A DNA stretch of 64,000 bases. Source: Mycolicibacterium austroafricanum (GTDB taxonomy: Bacteria > Actinomycetota > Actinomycetes > Mycobacteriales > Mycobacteriaceae). Under the pieces are notes generated by a model. It was not told the DNA's origin and did not search any database. It worked only from the letters and a program-made list of their open reading frames with translations. Location: assembly GCF_000612725.1 (NCBI RefSeq), contig NZ_HG964452.1:58974-122973 (forward strand), in the 5' to 3' direction. This document shows positions 8,791 to 17,606 of the stretch, in pieces (positions within the stretch are counted from its first letter, which is position 1; each line of letters starts with the position of its first letter). A program made the translations under genes and the position numbers.

Positions 8791-8819
8791 TTGACAATCA
8801 GACCTGATTGTCGTACGAC
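8791..8819 (+). promoter_or_regulatory. cyp130-tetR promoter with TetR-type palindromic operator
   Basis: A consensus -35 TTGACA (8791-8796), a 17-bp spacer and a -10-like TACGAC (8814-8819) precede the cyp130 ATG by 6 nt. Inside lies a perfect inverted repeat, GACAATCAG and CTGATTGTC separated by 2 bp (8793-8812), overlapping the -35. A repressor bound there would block RNA polymerase. The TetR encoded second in the operon is the obvious candidate; this link is inferred. Confidence 0.75.
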
Positions 8820-8825
8820 TAAGAC

Positions 8826-10067
8826 ATGACGGCAGTTTTGTCTCACGGTTCGCCTGTTCACTTCGCGCTCGCCGACGCGTCTACCTGGGCCGACCCGTGG
8901 CCGATGTACCGGGCGCTGCGCGACCACGACCCAGTGCACCACGTGGTGCCCGAGGACCGGCCAGAGCACGACTACTACGTGCTGTCCCGGCACGCCGACA
9001 TCTGGGCCGCGGCCCGCGACCACCAGACCTTCTCCTCGGCGCTCGGGCTGACGGTCAACTACGGAGAGCTGGACCTGATCGGGCTGGCCGACAACCCGCC
9101 CATGGTCATGCAGGACCCTCCGGTGCACACCGAATTCCGCAAGCTGGTCGCGCGCGGGTTCACCCCGCGCCAGGTGGAGGCGGTCGAGCCCAAGGTCCGC
9201 GACTTCGTCGTCGACCGGATCGAGCGCATCAGGGCCAACGGAGGCGGCGACATCGTCGCCGAGCTGTTCAAGCCCCTGCCGTCGATGGTCGTCGCCCACT
9301 ATCTCGGTGTGCCGGAAGAAGATCGGGGCAAGTTCGACGGCTGGACCGATGCCATCGTGGCCGCCAACACCAGCGCGGGCGGGCTCGGCGGCGCGCTCGA
9401 CACCCTGGGGGATGCACTCGGCGAGATGATGTCCTACTTCACCGCGCTCATCGAGCGCAGGCGGACCGAGCCCGAAGACGACACCATTTCCCATCTGGTG
9501 GCCGCGGGCGTCGGCGCGGACGGCGACATCTCCGGCGTGCTGTCGATCCTGGCGTTCACGTTCACGATGGTCACCGGCGGCAACGACACGACCACCGGCA
9601 TGCTCGGCGGGTCGGTGCAGCTGCTGCACCGACGCGAGGACCAGCGCACGATGCTCGCCGAGAACCTCGACCTGATTCCGGACGCCGTCGACGAGTTCCT
9701 CCGGCTGACCTCACCGGTACAGATGTTGGGCCGGACGGTGACTCGCGACGTGACGATCGGCGGCGTGACGATCCCGGAGGGCCGTCGCGTGATGTTCCTC
9801 TACGGATCCGGCAACCGGGACGAACGCCAGTACGGCGACGACGCGGGCGAACTCGACGTCACCCGCAAGCCCCGCAACATTCTGACGTTCAGCCACGGCG
9901 CACACCACTGCCTGGGCGCCGCCGCGGCGCGGATGCAGTCGCGCGTCGCACTGACCGAGCTACTGACCCGCATTCCGGACTTCGAGGTCGACGAGTCCGG
10001 AATCGCCTGGGCCGGAGGCAGTTACGTACGCCGCCCGGTTTCGGTTCCGTTCACGGTGACGCACTGA
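8826..10067 (+). CDS. cyp130: cytochrome P450, CYP130-like
   Basis: The 413-residue protein is a soluble bacterial P450. The I-helix oxygen-activation motif reads VTGGNDTTTG near residue 255, the K-helix ExxR equivalent is DEFLRL near residue 287, and the heme-binding loop is FSHGAHHCLGAA near residue 355 with the thiolate cysteine. M. tuberculosis CYP130 (Rv1256c) sits in the same context, binds azoles and has N-demethylase activity on arylamines; the physiological substrate is not known. A possible leaderless start follows the operator-bearing promoter. The stop overlaps the ATG of tetR (TGATG), so the two are translationally coupled. Confidence 0.9.
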   Translation: MTAVLSHGSPVHFALADASTWADPWPMYRALRDHDPVHHVVPEDRPEHDYYVLSRHADIWAAARDHQTFSSALGLTVNYGELDLIGLADNPPMVMQDPPVHTEFRKLVARGFTPRQVEAVEPKVRDFVVDRIERIRANGGGDIVAELFKPLPSMVVAHYLGVPEEDRGKFDGWTDAIVAANTSAGGLGGALDTLGDALGEMMSYFTALIERRRTEPEDDTISHLVAAGVGADGDISGVLSILAFTFTMVTGGNDTTTGMLGGSVQLLHRREDQRTMLAENLDLIPDAVDEFLRLTSPVQMLGRTVTRDVTIGGVTIPEGRRVMFLYGSGNRDERQYGDDAGELDVTRKPRNILTFSHGAHHCLGAAAARMQSRVALTELLTRIPDFEVDESGIAWAGGSYVRRPVSVPFTVTH

Positions 10068-10648
10068 TGGCGGGAGACTGGCTGGCGGCCCGCCGCACCG
10101 AGGTGGCCGCCGACCGCATCCTGGACGCCGCGGGCGAACTGTTCGCCGCGCAACCGGCGGCCACCGTCGGCATGCACGAGATCGCCTCGGCCGCTGGGTG
10201 TTCGCGTGCCACCCTGTACCGCTACTTCGAGAACCGGGAGGCGCTCTACACCGCCTATGTGCACCGGGAGGCCTACCGGCTCTATGTCGAGATGACCGAC
10301 CAGATCACGTCCATCGCCGACCCGAGAGAGCGGCTGATCGAGGGCATGCTTGCGTCGCTGCGCAATGTCCGGGAGAGTCCGGCCCTGGCCTCATGGTTCG
10401 CCACCACCCAACGCCCGATCGGGGCCGAGATGGCCGAAGAATCCGAGGTCATCAAGGCCCTCACCGAGGCGTTCGTCATCTCGCTGGGGCCCGACGATGC
10501 GGCTCTGGTCGCCCACCGGGCCCGATGGCTGGTCCGGGTGATGACGTCGCTGATGCTCTTCCCCGGCCACGACGAAACCGACGAACGCGCAATGATCGAA
10601 GAGTTCGTCGTCCCCACCGTGTTGCCGAGCCGCCACGCGGCCCGGTAA
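10067..10648 (+). CDS. TetR-family repressor (Rv1255c-like)
   Basis: The 193-residue protein has a TetR N-terminal HTH: ILDAAGELFAA, then VGMHEIASAAGCSRATLYRYFENREAL (residues about 34-60). The C-terminal helical ligand domain contains TQRPIGAEMAEESEVIKAL. The start is the ATG at 10067 that overlaps the cyp130 stop; the longer in-frame reading upstream is only a shadow of cyp130. Being encoded behind the P450 and having a palindromic operator upstream of the operon suggests it represses both genes and responds to a P450 substrate or product. That regulatory role is inference. Confidence 0.88.
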   Translation: MAGDWLAARRTEVAADRILDAAGELFAAQPAATVGMHEIASAAGCSRATLYRYFENREALYTAYVHREAYRLYVEMTDQITSIADPRERLIEGMLASLRNVRESPALASWFATTQRPIGAEMAEESEVIKALTEAFVISLGPDDAALVAHRARWLVRVMTSLMLFPGHDETDERAMIEEFVVPTVLPSRHAAR

Positions 10649-10653
10649 GGCCG

Positions 10654-13035
10654 TTACTGCCGCGCCATCGAGATGTTGAACCTGTCCTGCGGGGTGATGA
10701 GGTGCTCGTGATCGTCGGTGCTGATGTCGATCTTCACCCACTCGATCCGGCCGTTGAACCCATTGCCGTGCGGTCCGTAATCCGGCGAGGTCGGTGAGCC
10801 GGTGTCTGACCCGACGTCGCAGGCCTCGTCGGCCGAGAACGCCATGGGTTCGGTTCGCTCAACGCGCCCGGTGCCGATCGGCTCTCCGTCGCAGTAGAGC
10901 GTGACGGTACCGCCCTTGCCGAGACCTCCACCGTCGTAAGCGAACTCGAAACCGACGAGGTGCTGCCCGGAGGGCACCGGCGCATCAGCGGTGACGTAGC
11001 TGTACTCGATGCCGAAGAAGTTGTAGCAGTACTTCAGCCTGTTCTCGTGGGCGTACATGCACCAACCGCCCACTCCACCACCCTGACTGACGATGACGCC
11101 CTGCGCGCCGTTGTCGGGCGCCGAGATCAGCGCGCTCACCGCATGCGATCTGTTCTTGATGTTCAGCACACAGTTCTCCAGCAGCCTCATGCCGGAGAAC
11201 AGGGTCTGGGTGGTCCCTTTGATCAGCTGCGGCCGGCCGGCGATGTCGGGATTGAATCGTTCGAAGGACCGGTCGTCGAGGGGCACCACGTTGTACTTGA
11301 CGGCTTCGATCAACCAAAGGCGCTGAAGCGCGGCCAGTCTCTCCGGCTGCTCCGCCGCGAGGTCGTGGGCCTGCGTCCAGTCGTCGGGTGCATAGAGCTC
11401 CCAGACGTCCTCGTCGAGCGGCGGTTGGTCGGTGATCCACGGTGTCCGGTGTTTGGTGACCGCCGTCCAGCCCTTGTGATAGATCCCGCGGTTGCCGAAC
11501 ATCTCGAAGTACTGCACGGTGTGCGTCTCGTCCGCGTCGCGGTCACGCAGGGTGGACATCATGCTGACACCCTCCAGTGGTGCCTGCTGGATGCTGTTCA
11601 CGACCGTCGGCGCAGGAAGCTTCGCGGCCTCCAGGATGGTCGGCACGACGTCGATCACATGATGGAACTGGTTCCGGGTTTCGCCCTTTGCGGCAATCCC
11701 GTTCGGCCAGTGCACGATCGTTCCGTTTCGGGTGCCGCCCCAGTGGGACGCGACCTGCTTGGTCCATTGATACGGTCCGCACAGCGCGTGCGCCCAACCG
11801 ACGGCGTAGTGGTTGTACGCGTTGGGGGTTCCGAAGTCGTCGATCTTGGACAGCAGGAACTCCGGTGTCTCGATGCCCGCCAGCCCGTTCAGCGTGCACA
11901 TCTCGTTGAAGCAGCCGATCGGTGTGCCCTCGGCCGAGGCCCCGTTGTCGCCGATGATGTAGTAGATCAACGTGTTGTCGAGCGCACCGAGGTCGTCGAT
12001 CGCGTCGACCAGCCGGCCGATCTCGTGGTCGGTCTGTTCGAGGAAGCCGGCATAGATCTCCATCTGCCGCGCAAGCACCGGCTTGAGCAAATCGGGCATG
12101 TCGTCCCACGCCGGTATCTCGTCGTGGCGCGCGGTCAACTGCGCATCCTCGGGGACGACACCGAGCGCCTTCTGTTTGTCGAGCATGTTCTCCCGCAACA
12201 CGTCCCAGCCGTCGTCGAACTTTCCGCGGTACTTGTCGGACCACTGTTTGGGGACGTGGTGCGGGGCGTGCGTGGCGCCGGGCGCGAAGTACATGAAGAA
12301 CGGCTTGTCCGGTGTCAGCGCCTGCTGCTGACGCACCCAGGTGATCGCGCGATCGGCCAGGTCCTCGGTGAGGGTGTAGCCCTCCTCCGGCGTCTTCTCC
12401 GGCTCCACCGGCTTGGTGCCCTCGTACAGGCCGGGATAGTACTGGTTGGCCTCTCCCCCGATGAAGCCGTAGAAGTGCTCGAACCCCGAACCCGTCGGCC
12501 ACTGACCGAACGGTCCGACGGGCGACACCTCCCACACCGGCACTTCGTGACACTTGCCGAACTGGCTTGTCGAGTACCCGTTGAGGCGAAGGGTCTCCGC
12601 GACCGGCGCCTTGTCCTTGGGCCGGATGCTGGAGTAGCCCGGCGCCGACGTGGCGATCTCGGTGACGCCACCCATTCCCACTGAGTGGTGGTTCCGGCCG
12701 GTGAGCAACGCCTGACGCGTCGGAGAGCAGAGCGCCGTGGTGTGGAACCTGTTGAGCTTGAGCCCGTTCGCGGCCAGGCGTTCCGCGGTCGGGGTGGCGC
12801 AGGGTCCGCCGAAGGCCGAGCTCGCGCCGAAGCCGACGTCGTCGAGCAGGACGATCAGGACGTTGGGCGCACCCTGCGGCGGGCGCAGCGGAGTGATGGG
12901 CGGGTAGGTGGTGTCGGGGTCCTTGGCGTCATATGTCGTCAGTCCGACGTGCTGGGGATCCGGAATCGGCAGGATGTCCCGCCGCACCGCATCCGACCCC
13001 ACCGGTGTCTGTCCGTGCACTGATGAATCGGACAA
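10654..13035 (-). CDS. type I arylsulfatase (AtsD-like)
   Basis: The 793-residue enzyme hydrolyses sulfate esters. The conserved CSPTRQALLTGR motif places the residue that becomes formylglycine at Cys103, so a formylglycine-generating enzyme encoded elsewhere is needed. Metal-binding Asp65 and Asp66 lie in IVLLDDVGFG, and YYIIGDNGASAEG near residue 360 supplies more ligands. Length is close to M. tuberculosis AtsD, whose gene is elsewhere. No signal peptide is visible, which suggests a cytosolic enzyme. The TTG start is chosen because GAGAGGA lies 5 nt before it; a GTG five codons on is the alternative. It is inserted between tetR and the acyltransferase relative to M. tuberculosis and probably serves sulfur scavenging. 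Confidence 0.88.
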   Translation of the reverse strand: MSDSSVHGQTPVGSDAVRRDILPIPDPQHVGLTTYDAKDPDTTYPPITPLRPPQGAPNVLIVLLDDVGFGASSAFGGPCATPTAERLAANGLKLNRFHTTALCSPTRQALLTGRNHHSVGMGGVTEIATSAPGYSSIRPKDKAPVAETLRLNGYSTSQFGKCHEVPVWEVSPVGPFGQWPTGSGFEHFYGFIGGEANQYYPGLYEGTKPVEPEKTPEEGYTLTEDLADRAITWVRQQQALTPDKPFFMYFAPGATHAPHHVPKQWSDKYRGKFDDGWDVLRENMLDKQKALGVVPEDAQLTARHDEIPAWDDMPDLLKPVLARQMEIYAGFLEQTDHEIGRLVDAIDDLGALDNTLIYYIIGDNGASAEGTPIGCFNEMCTLNGLAGIETPEFLLSKIDDFGTPNAYNHYAVGWAHALCGPYQWTKQVASHWGGTRNGTIVHWPNGIAAKGETRNQFHHVIDVVPTILEAAKLPAPTVVNSIQQAPLEGVSMMSTLRDRDADETHTVQYFEMFGNRGIYHKGWTAVTKHRTPWITDQPPLDEDVWELYAPDDWTQAHDLAAEQPERLAALQRLWLIEAVKYNVVPLDDRSFERFNPDIAGRPQLIKGTTQTLFSGMRLLENCVLNIKNRSHAVSALISAPDNGAQGVIVSQGGGVGGWCMYAHENRLKYCYNFFGIEYSYVTADAPVPSGQHLVGFEFAYDGGGLGKGGTVTLYCDGEPIGTGRVERTEPMAFSADEACDVGSDTGSPTSPDYGPHGNGFNGRIEWVKIDISTDDHEHLITPQDRFNISMARQ

Positions 13036-13161
13036 GTCAGTCCTCTCGGCCTAGAACCACACTTCTCGGGTTCTGCGTGGGCCAGCGTATGCCGCCCTGC
13101 CGGTTGGTGCCGGGTATTGACGAGTCGGTCGACGGCGCGTCACCGGGAGGTCATTCCGGGG

Positions 13162-13878
13162 CTACGCCACCCAATAGGCCTGTGCCTTGACGGATTTGCG
13201 TGGGATCTTGTAGTCCTCCCGCAGCAGCTTGGCCACCGCGCGCGTGGTGCGGTTGTCGCAAGCCACCCACCCGAAGTGGTCGGCGGCGTCGAACGCCGCG
13301 GACGCCACGGCCGACACCAACGCCTCGCCGGCGTTCTTGCGGTCCACCCACGTCACGTCGGCGGTGCGCCGCACGGGCAGCTGTTTGTCGTCGTCGTGGG
13401 CGGCCTCCAGGAAGATCCGTGCGGGAGCATCGCCGATCGCGTCGAGCAGCGAGTTCACGGCAGGCAGCGAGGCCGTGTCACCGACGATGACGTAGCCGGC
13501 GGGCCGCGGCTCGGGCAGGGCGAAGTTGCTGCCGAGGACGGTCACCTCGATGGTGTCGCCGGGGCGGGCCTGCTGTGCCCACCGCGATGCGACCCCGTCG
13601 TGCAGAGCGAACTCGACGTCGACGGTGTCGCCGACCGGATCCGGATTGACCAGCGTGTAGCCGCGCTGGTGGAGCTTCTCGCCGTCGGTGAACCACATCC
13701 GGATCCACATCGTCGGGTGCAGCGCGCGATCCCGCAGCAGACCGCCGGCCTGGAAGCTCAGCCGCAGGTAGTGCGGGCTGACCTCGGTCCGGCCGGTGAC
13801 CGTGAGCTCGTAGTCACCGGCGCGCAGCAGCTTGAGCACAGCGCCGGCGAACCCGCGCGACATCTTGGTGTCCGTCAT
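13162..13878 (-). CDS. siderophore-interacting FAD-binding protein (ferric-siderophore reductase type)
   Basis: The 238-residue protein combines a FAD-binding beta barrel and an NAD(P)H-binding SIP domain, like ViuB/YqjH proteins that release iron by reducing ferric siderophores. Seen are VSPHYLRLSFQAGG, the flavin motif RGYTLVNPDP near residue 73, GYVIVGDTASLPAVNSLL near residue 127, and the C-terminal W-A-C-D-N-R-T-T-R region. A close match to the IdeR iron box lies 28 bp before the ATG, so expression should rise when iron is scarce. The gene is not part of this neighbourhood in M. tuberculosis. Confidence 0.87.
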   Translation of the reverse strand: MTDTKMSRGFAGAVLKLLRAGDYELTVTGRTEVSPHYLRLSFQAGGLLRDRALHPTMWIRMWFTDGEKLHQRGYTLVNPDPVGDTVDVEFALHDGVASRWAQQARPGDTIEVTVLGSNFALPEPRPAGYVIVGDTASLPAVNSLLDAIGDAPARIFLEAAHDDDKQLPVRRTADVTWVDRKNAGEALVSAVASAAFDAADHFGWVACDNRTTRAVAKLLREDYKIPRKSVKAQAYWVA

Positions 13879-13906
13879 GGACTCACCACCCCTTGATGCA
13901 AGTTAG

Positions 13907-13925
13907 TCAGGTAAGCGTAACCTAA
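13907..13925 (-). promoter_or_regulatory. IdeR iron box upstream of the siderophore-interacting protein
   Basis: The 19 bp matches the mycobacterial iron box TTAGGTTAGGCTAACCTAA at 15 of 19 positions (plus-strand reading TCAGGTAAGCGTAACCTAA). It ends 28 bp before the ATG of the gene it faces. Iron-loaded IdeR would repress there. Consensus taken from established knowledge of IdeR sites. Confidence 0.75.
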
Positions 13926-13953
13926 CTTCTTGGTGGGTGGATGGCGCCCCGCT

Positions 13954-15117
13954 TCAGCTCCGGACCCGGGTGAACCGGTGCAGCAGCCACGCCGGCGGGA
14001 TCGTCACCACGAGCGTGCCGAAGAACAACTGCCAGACCGAACCGGTGTAGACCGGGGACCGCAGGATCTCCACCATCACGAGTTCCATCGTGACCAGGTG
14101 GATCAGGAAGATCTCGTAGGAGATCTCGCCGAGGAACACCATCGGGCGGCTTGCCATGAACCGCGAGTACAGGCCCGTGTCCCCCAGCGCAAGCGGCGCG
14201 ACCACCAGCGTGGCGATGACCGCGTAGAACGCGGTCTTGGCCAACGCCTCCCGCAGTTCCGCGGGCGAGGTCGTCGGCTCGCCGGCGATCGGGGTGGACA
14301 CGATGAAGTAGCTGACCAGCGCCAGCGGTACGCACGCCAGCGCGTAGGCGCGAACCCCCAACGGCCGCAACGCCGCCAGCACCATGCCACCGACGAACCA
14401 CGCCAGATAGCCCGGCAACCACAGCTTCGCGCCGTCGGGCAGGAAAGTGGTGTTGTGTACCAGCCACATCCACGCCGGTGACACCGCCGCCAGCACCGCG
14501 AGCCCGGCCAGCAGCAGTCCCGGACGCCAGCGCCGCCGGCACAGCACCACCAGCAGCAGGTAGGCGAGCACCGGAAGCGCCACATAGAACGCCACCTCGA
14601 CCGCCAGGCTCCACATCTGGGTAAGCCCTTGGTGCAGAAAGGAATACAGATAGTTGTCGGTGTAGATCTGGGTCAGGGTGAGATTGCGGAACAGGCCTTC
14701 CCACGTGTGACCGGGATTCGGGCCTGCCGTGCGGAAGTGGTAGACGAGGTAGGCCGCGACGACGGTCACGACGTAGGCCGGCATGATGCGGCGCACCCGG
14801 TGCCAGGCATAGCGGCGCACCGACGGCGGCGGTCCACCGGCCGCAGCGGCCGACACCCAGGGCAGGAAGAGCAGAAAACCCGACAGCACGAAGAAGATCG
14901 GCACGCCAATCTCCATCCGCGAATACACCAGGCCCACATAGCCCTGCGGATACTTGCCCGTGGTGTAGGCGGCGTGGGTGAGCACCACCAGCAGGGCGGC
15001 GACAGCCCGGATCCCGGTCAGGGACGCGACGCGGCCGGTGCTGACCGACTCGAGTCCGCCCCCGAGGTCCGTCCGGTCAGGGAACCAGGGGCGGTCCGCG
15101 TGGTCGGACAAGCTCAC
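13954..15117 (-). CDS. acyltransferase family 3 integral membrane protein (Rv1254-like)
   Basis: The 387-residue protein has about ten TM helices and the acyltransferase-3 (OafA/YrhL) signature: SLTGIRAVAALLVVLTHAAY near residue 32, where the histidine is the proposed catalytic residue, and PIFFVLSGFLLFLPWV near residue 75. Such enzymes acylate sugars of lipids or cell-wall glycans at the membrane. The acceptor is unknown. Its GTG start overlaps the deaD stop (GTGA, 15114-15117), so it is translationally coupled to the helicase, the same pairing as Rv1253-Rv1254. Confidence 0.87.
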   Translation of the reverse strand: MSLSDHADRPWFPDRTDLGGGLESVSTGRVASLTGIRAVAALLVVLTHAAYTTGKYPQGYVGLVYSRMEIGVPIFFVLSGFLLFLPWVSAAAAGGPPPSVRRYAWHRVRRIMPAYVVTVVAAYLVYHFRTAGPNPGHTWEGLFRNLTLTQIYTDNYLYSFLHQGLTQMWSLAVEVAFYVALPVLAYLLLVVLCRRRWRPGLLLAGLAVLAAVSPAWMWLVHNTTFLPDGAKLWLPGYLAWFVGGMVLAALRPLGVRAYALACVPLALVSYFIVSTPIAGEPTTSPAELREALAKTAFYAVIATLVVAPLALGDTGLYSRFMASRPMVFLGEISYEIFLIHLVTMELVMVEILRSPVYTGSVWQLFFGTLVVTIPPAWLLHRFTRVRS

Positions 15118-16808
15118 TTCGACTGGGGCCGACCCCGGTGCGGTTTCGACCCGCGATCGGGTTCCAGGTGGATCAGCTGACCCTGAATCCTGGTGTTCTC
15201 CAGGGCCTTCAACGTCTTGTGCGACAGCTTCGCGGGCAGTTCCACCAGCGAGTAGTCGACCTTGATCGTGATGTGGCCGAAGTCGCTCCGGTGCAGGCCT
15301 CCCTCGTTGGCGATGGCACCCACGATGGCGCCGGGCGCGACCTTGTGCCGCTTACCGACCGCGATCCGATACGTCGCGAGATCGCTGCGGCGCTCGCGCG
15401 GCTTGCGCGGTCCCCGGTCATCCCCTTCGCGGCCATCGCGTTCCCGACGCTCGCGGCGCTTCTCCGGCGGCGGTTCCGTCATCAGGAACTCCTCGCCGTT
15501 ACGGCTCTGCAGTGCCAGCGCCGCAGCGATGTCGGCCATCGGGACGTCGTGGTCGCGCTCGTAACCCTCGATCAGCGTGCGGAACAGGTCGATGCCCGGC
15601 TTCTCCAGCGCGTCGGTGATCGAGTCGCGGAACTTGGCCACCCGCTTCTCGTTGACGTCCTCGACCGACGGCAGTTCGGACTCGACCAGCTTCTGCCGGG
15701 TCACGCGCTCGATCGCACCGAGCAGGTGGCGTTCGCGCGGCGTCACGAAAAGCAGCGCGGTGCCCGACCGGCCTGCGCGTCCGGTGCGCCCGATGCGGTG
15801 CACATAGGACTCCGGGTCATGGGGGATGTCGAAGTTCACCACGTGCGAGATGCGCTCGACGTCGAGGCCGCGGGCCGCGACGTCGGTGGCGACCAGGATG
15901 TCGATGGTCCCGTCCTTGAGCTGCGAGATGGTGCGCTCGCGGACCGCCTGCGGGATGTCGCCGTTGATGGCCGCCGCGGCGAACCCCCTCGAGCGCAGCT
16001 TCTCGGCGACCTCCTCGGTGGCCTGCTTGGTGCGGACGAACACGATCATCGCGTCGCCCTGCTCGACTTCGAGCAGCCGGGTCAGCGCGTCCATCTTGCG
16101 CGGATACGACACCAGGAAGTAGCGCTGGGTGATGTTCTCGGCGGTCTGCGTCTTGGACTTGACCGTCACTTCCACCGGGTCGTGCAGGTACTTGGCGGTG
16201 ATCTTCTTGATCGCGGGTGGCATCGTCGCCGAGAACAGCGCGACCTGCTTGTACTCGGGGGTGTCGGCGAGGATCCGCTCGACGTCCTCGGCGAACCCCA
16301 TCTGCAGCATCTCGTCGGCCTCGTCGAGCACCAGGTAGTCCAGGTGCGAGAGGTCGAGGCTGCCCTTCTCCAGGTGGTCGATCACCCGCCCCGGGGTGCC
16401 GACCACGACCTGCGCACCGCGCTTGAGCCCGGACAGCTGCGGGACGTAGGACGCTCCACCGTAGATCGGCAGCACGTTGACGCGCAGGTGGGCGCCGTAG
16501 CGCCCGAAGGCCTCCGCGACCTGCAGCGCGAGCTCGCGGGTCGGCGCCAGCACCAGCGCCTGGGTGTTACGGCTGTCGGTGTCGATCTTGGACAGGATCG
16601 GGATCGCGAAAGCCGCGGTCTTGCCGGTTCCGGTCTGCGCGAGCCCGACGACGTCGGAGCCGTCCAGGATCGCCGGGATGGTCGCCGCCTGGATGGGTGA
16701 GGGCGTTTCGTAGCCGACGTCGGCCACGGCCTGCAGCACCGCGGGGTGGATCTGCAGGTCCGCAAAAGTGAGATCAGCGGACTCTGTTTCCGCATTCGAG
16801 GAGGTCAT
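15114..16808 (-). CDS. deaD: ATP-dependent DEAD-box RNA helicase DeaD
   Basis: The 564-residue helicase has motif Q/I (TPSIQAATIP, AQTGTGKTAAF), Ia (PTRELALQ), Ib (TPGRVIDH), II (DEAD, residues about 160), III (SAT) and VI (HRIGRTGRAGR). It continues with a basic linker rich in RERRE repeats and a C-terminal DbpA-type RNA-binding domain (YRIAVGKRHKVAPGAIVGAI...). This layout matches CsdA/DeaD proteins that unfold structured RNA, help ribosome assembly and join the degradosome, often important in cold. It is divergent from lprE and coupled to the acyltransferase. Confidence 0.93.
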   Translation of the reverse strand: MTSSNAETESADLTFADLQIHPAVLQAVADVGYETPSPIQAATIPAILDGSDVVGLAQTGTGKTAAFAIPILSKIDTDSRNTQALVLAPTRELALQVAEAFGRYGAHLRVNVLPIYGGASYVPQLSGLKRGAQVVVGTPGRVIDHLEKGSLDLSHLDYLVLDEADEMLQMGFAEDVERILADTPEYKQVALFSATMPPAIKKITAKYLHDPVEVTVKSKTQTAENITQRYFLVSYPRKMDALTRLLEVEQGDAMIVFVRTKQATEEVAEKLRSRGFAAAAINGDIPQAVRERTISQLKDGTIDILVATDVAARGLDVERISHVVNFDIPHDPESYVHRIGRTGRAGRSGTALLFVTPRERHLLGAIERVTRQKLVESELPSVEDVNEKRVAKFRDSITDALEKPGIDLFRTLIEGYERDHDVPMADIAAALALQSRNGEEFLMTEPPPEKRRERRERDGREGDDRGPRKPRERRSDLATYRIAVGKRHKVAPGAIVGAIANEGGLHRSDFGHITIKVDYSLVELPAKLSHKTLKALENTRIQGQLIHLEPDRGSKPHRGRPQSK

Positions 16809-16915
16809 CGTGGTAGAAGTCTAGTGCCAGTCGGCGGCTGCCCCCGCCCTGCCGCCGAGGCGGGCCCTGCGCGCCTTCACCGGCCCGGTCCGCGGTGACG
16901 GTACGGTGCGCAACT

Positions 16916-17479
16916 GTGAAACGGGCGGCGACCATCGGCTGTGTGCTGGGCGCGGCGATTCTGACGGCCACGGCGTGCAGCCCCGGCGACTCGACGGTGT
17001 CCAAAACCCCCGATCAGACCACCCCCGCCGCGGCCGCTCCCGCCGGTCCGCAACCTCCCGCACCTGCAGGTCCGCTGCCCGGGCCCGCGCCGGTCGACGA
17101 TCCGTGCGACATCGACCTGGCCGCGCCGGAGGTGGCAAGAGCGGTCTCCGAACTCCCCCGCGACCCGCGCAGCAACCAGGGCTGGAACCCCGAGCCGCTG
17201 GCAGGCAACTACAACGAGTGCGCCCAGTTGTCGGCGGTGATCGTCAAGGCCAACACGAACTCGGAGAACCCGAACACCCGCGCGGTGCTTTTCCACCAGG
17301 GCAAGTTCATCCCGACGGGCGTGCCCGACACCTACGGCTTCAACGGGTTGGACAGCACGCAGACCACCGGTGACACCGTCGCGCTGAAGTACTCCGGGGG
17401 TGTGCCCGGCCTGGACAGCATCGTGAAGTTCCGCTGGAACGGCAGCGGCGTGGAGTTGATCGGCAACACGGCCCGCTGA
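16916..17479 (+). CDS. lprE: lipoprotein LprE
   Basis: The 187-residue precursor has a signal peptide ending ILTATAC with the lipobox cysteine near residue 21, then a Pro/Ala-rich linker (residues about 35-55) and a LppE/LprE-type folded domain (CDIDLAAPEVARAVSELPRD...YNECAQLSAVIV). It is exported and membrane-anchored. The GTG at 16916 is chosen because the signal peptide starts there and a TACGGT hexamer (16902-16907) lies 8 nt upstream, fitting a leaderless start. M. tuberculosis LprE (Rv1252c), in the same place, has been linked to survival in macrophages; the biochemical function is unknown. Confidence 0.82.
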   Translation: MKRAATIGCVLGAAILTATACSPGDSTVSKTPDQTTPAAAAPAGPQPPAPAGPLPGPAPVDDPCDIDLAAPEVARAVSELPRDPRSNQGWNPEPLAGNYNECAQLSAVIVKANTNSENPNTRAVLFHQGKFIPTGVPDTYGFNGLDSTQTTGDTVALKYSGGVPGLDSIVKFRWNGSGVELIGNTAR

Positions 17480-17504
17480 GGTCGGCCGCGATCTCGACTC
17501 TCGT

Positions 17505-17569
17505 TTCGCGAACGTGCACTCAGCGTCGTGAATCTGCGTTGCCGACTACCGTGATTGCACTTTCGCGAA
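17505..17569. repeat. intergenic palindromic element
   Basis: Inverted repeat of 14-nt arms with one mismatch: TTCGCGAACGTGCA (17505-17518) and TGCACTTTCGCGAA (17556-17569), 37 nt apart. It fills most of the gap between lprE and the nuclease-helicase gene. It could act as a bidirectional hairpin or be a dispersed palindromic unit. Confidence 0.65.
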
Positions 17570-17606
17570 GCCGCGCGCTGTCGGTGGGTTCGCCTACAGT
17601 GGCTGC

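Noticed and set aside
7638..9629. 663-codon open frame on the minus strand
   Set aside because: It is antisense to the GlcD-type flavoprotein and cyp130, both with full family motifs; its Arg/His/Val-rich reading is a high-GC shadow.
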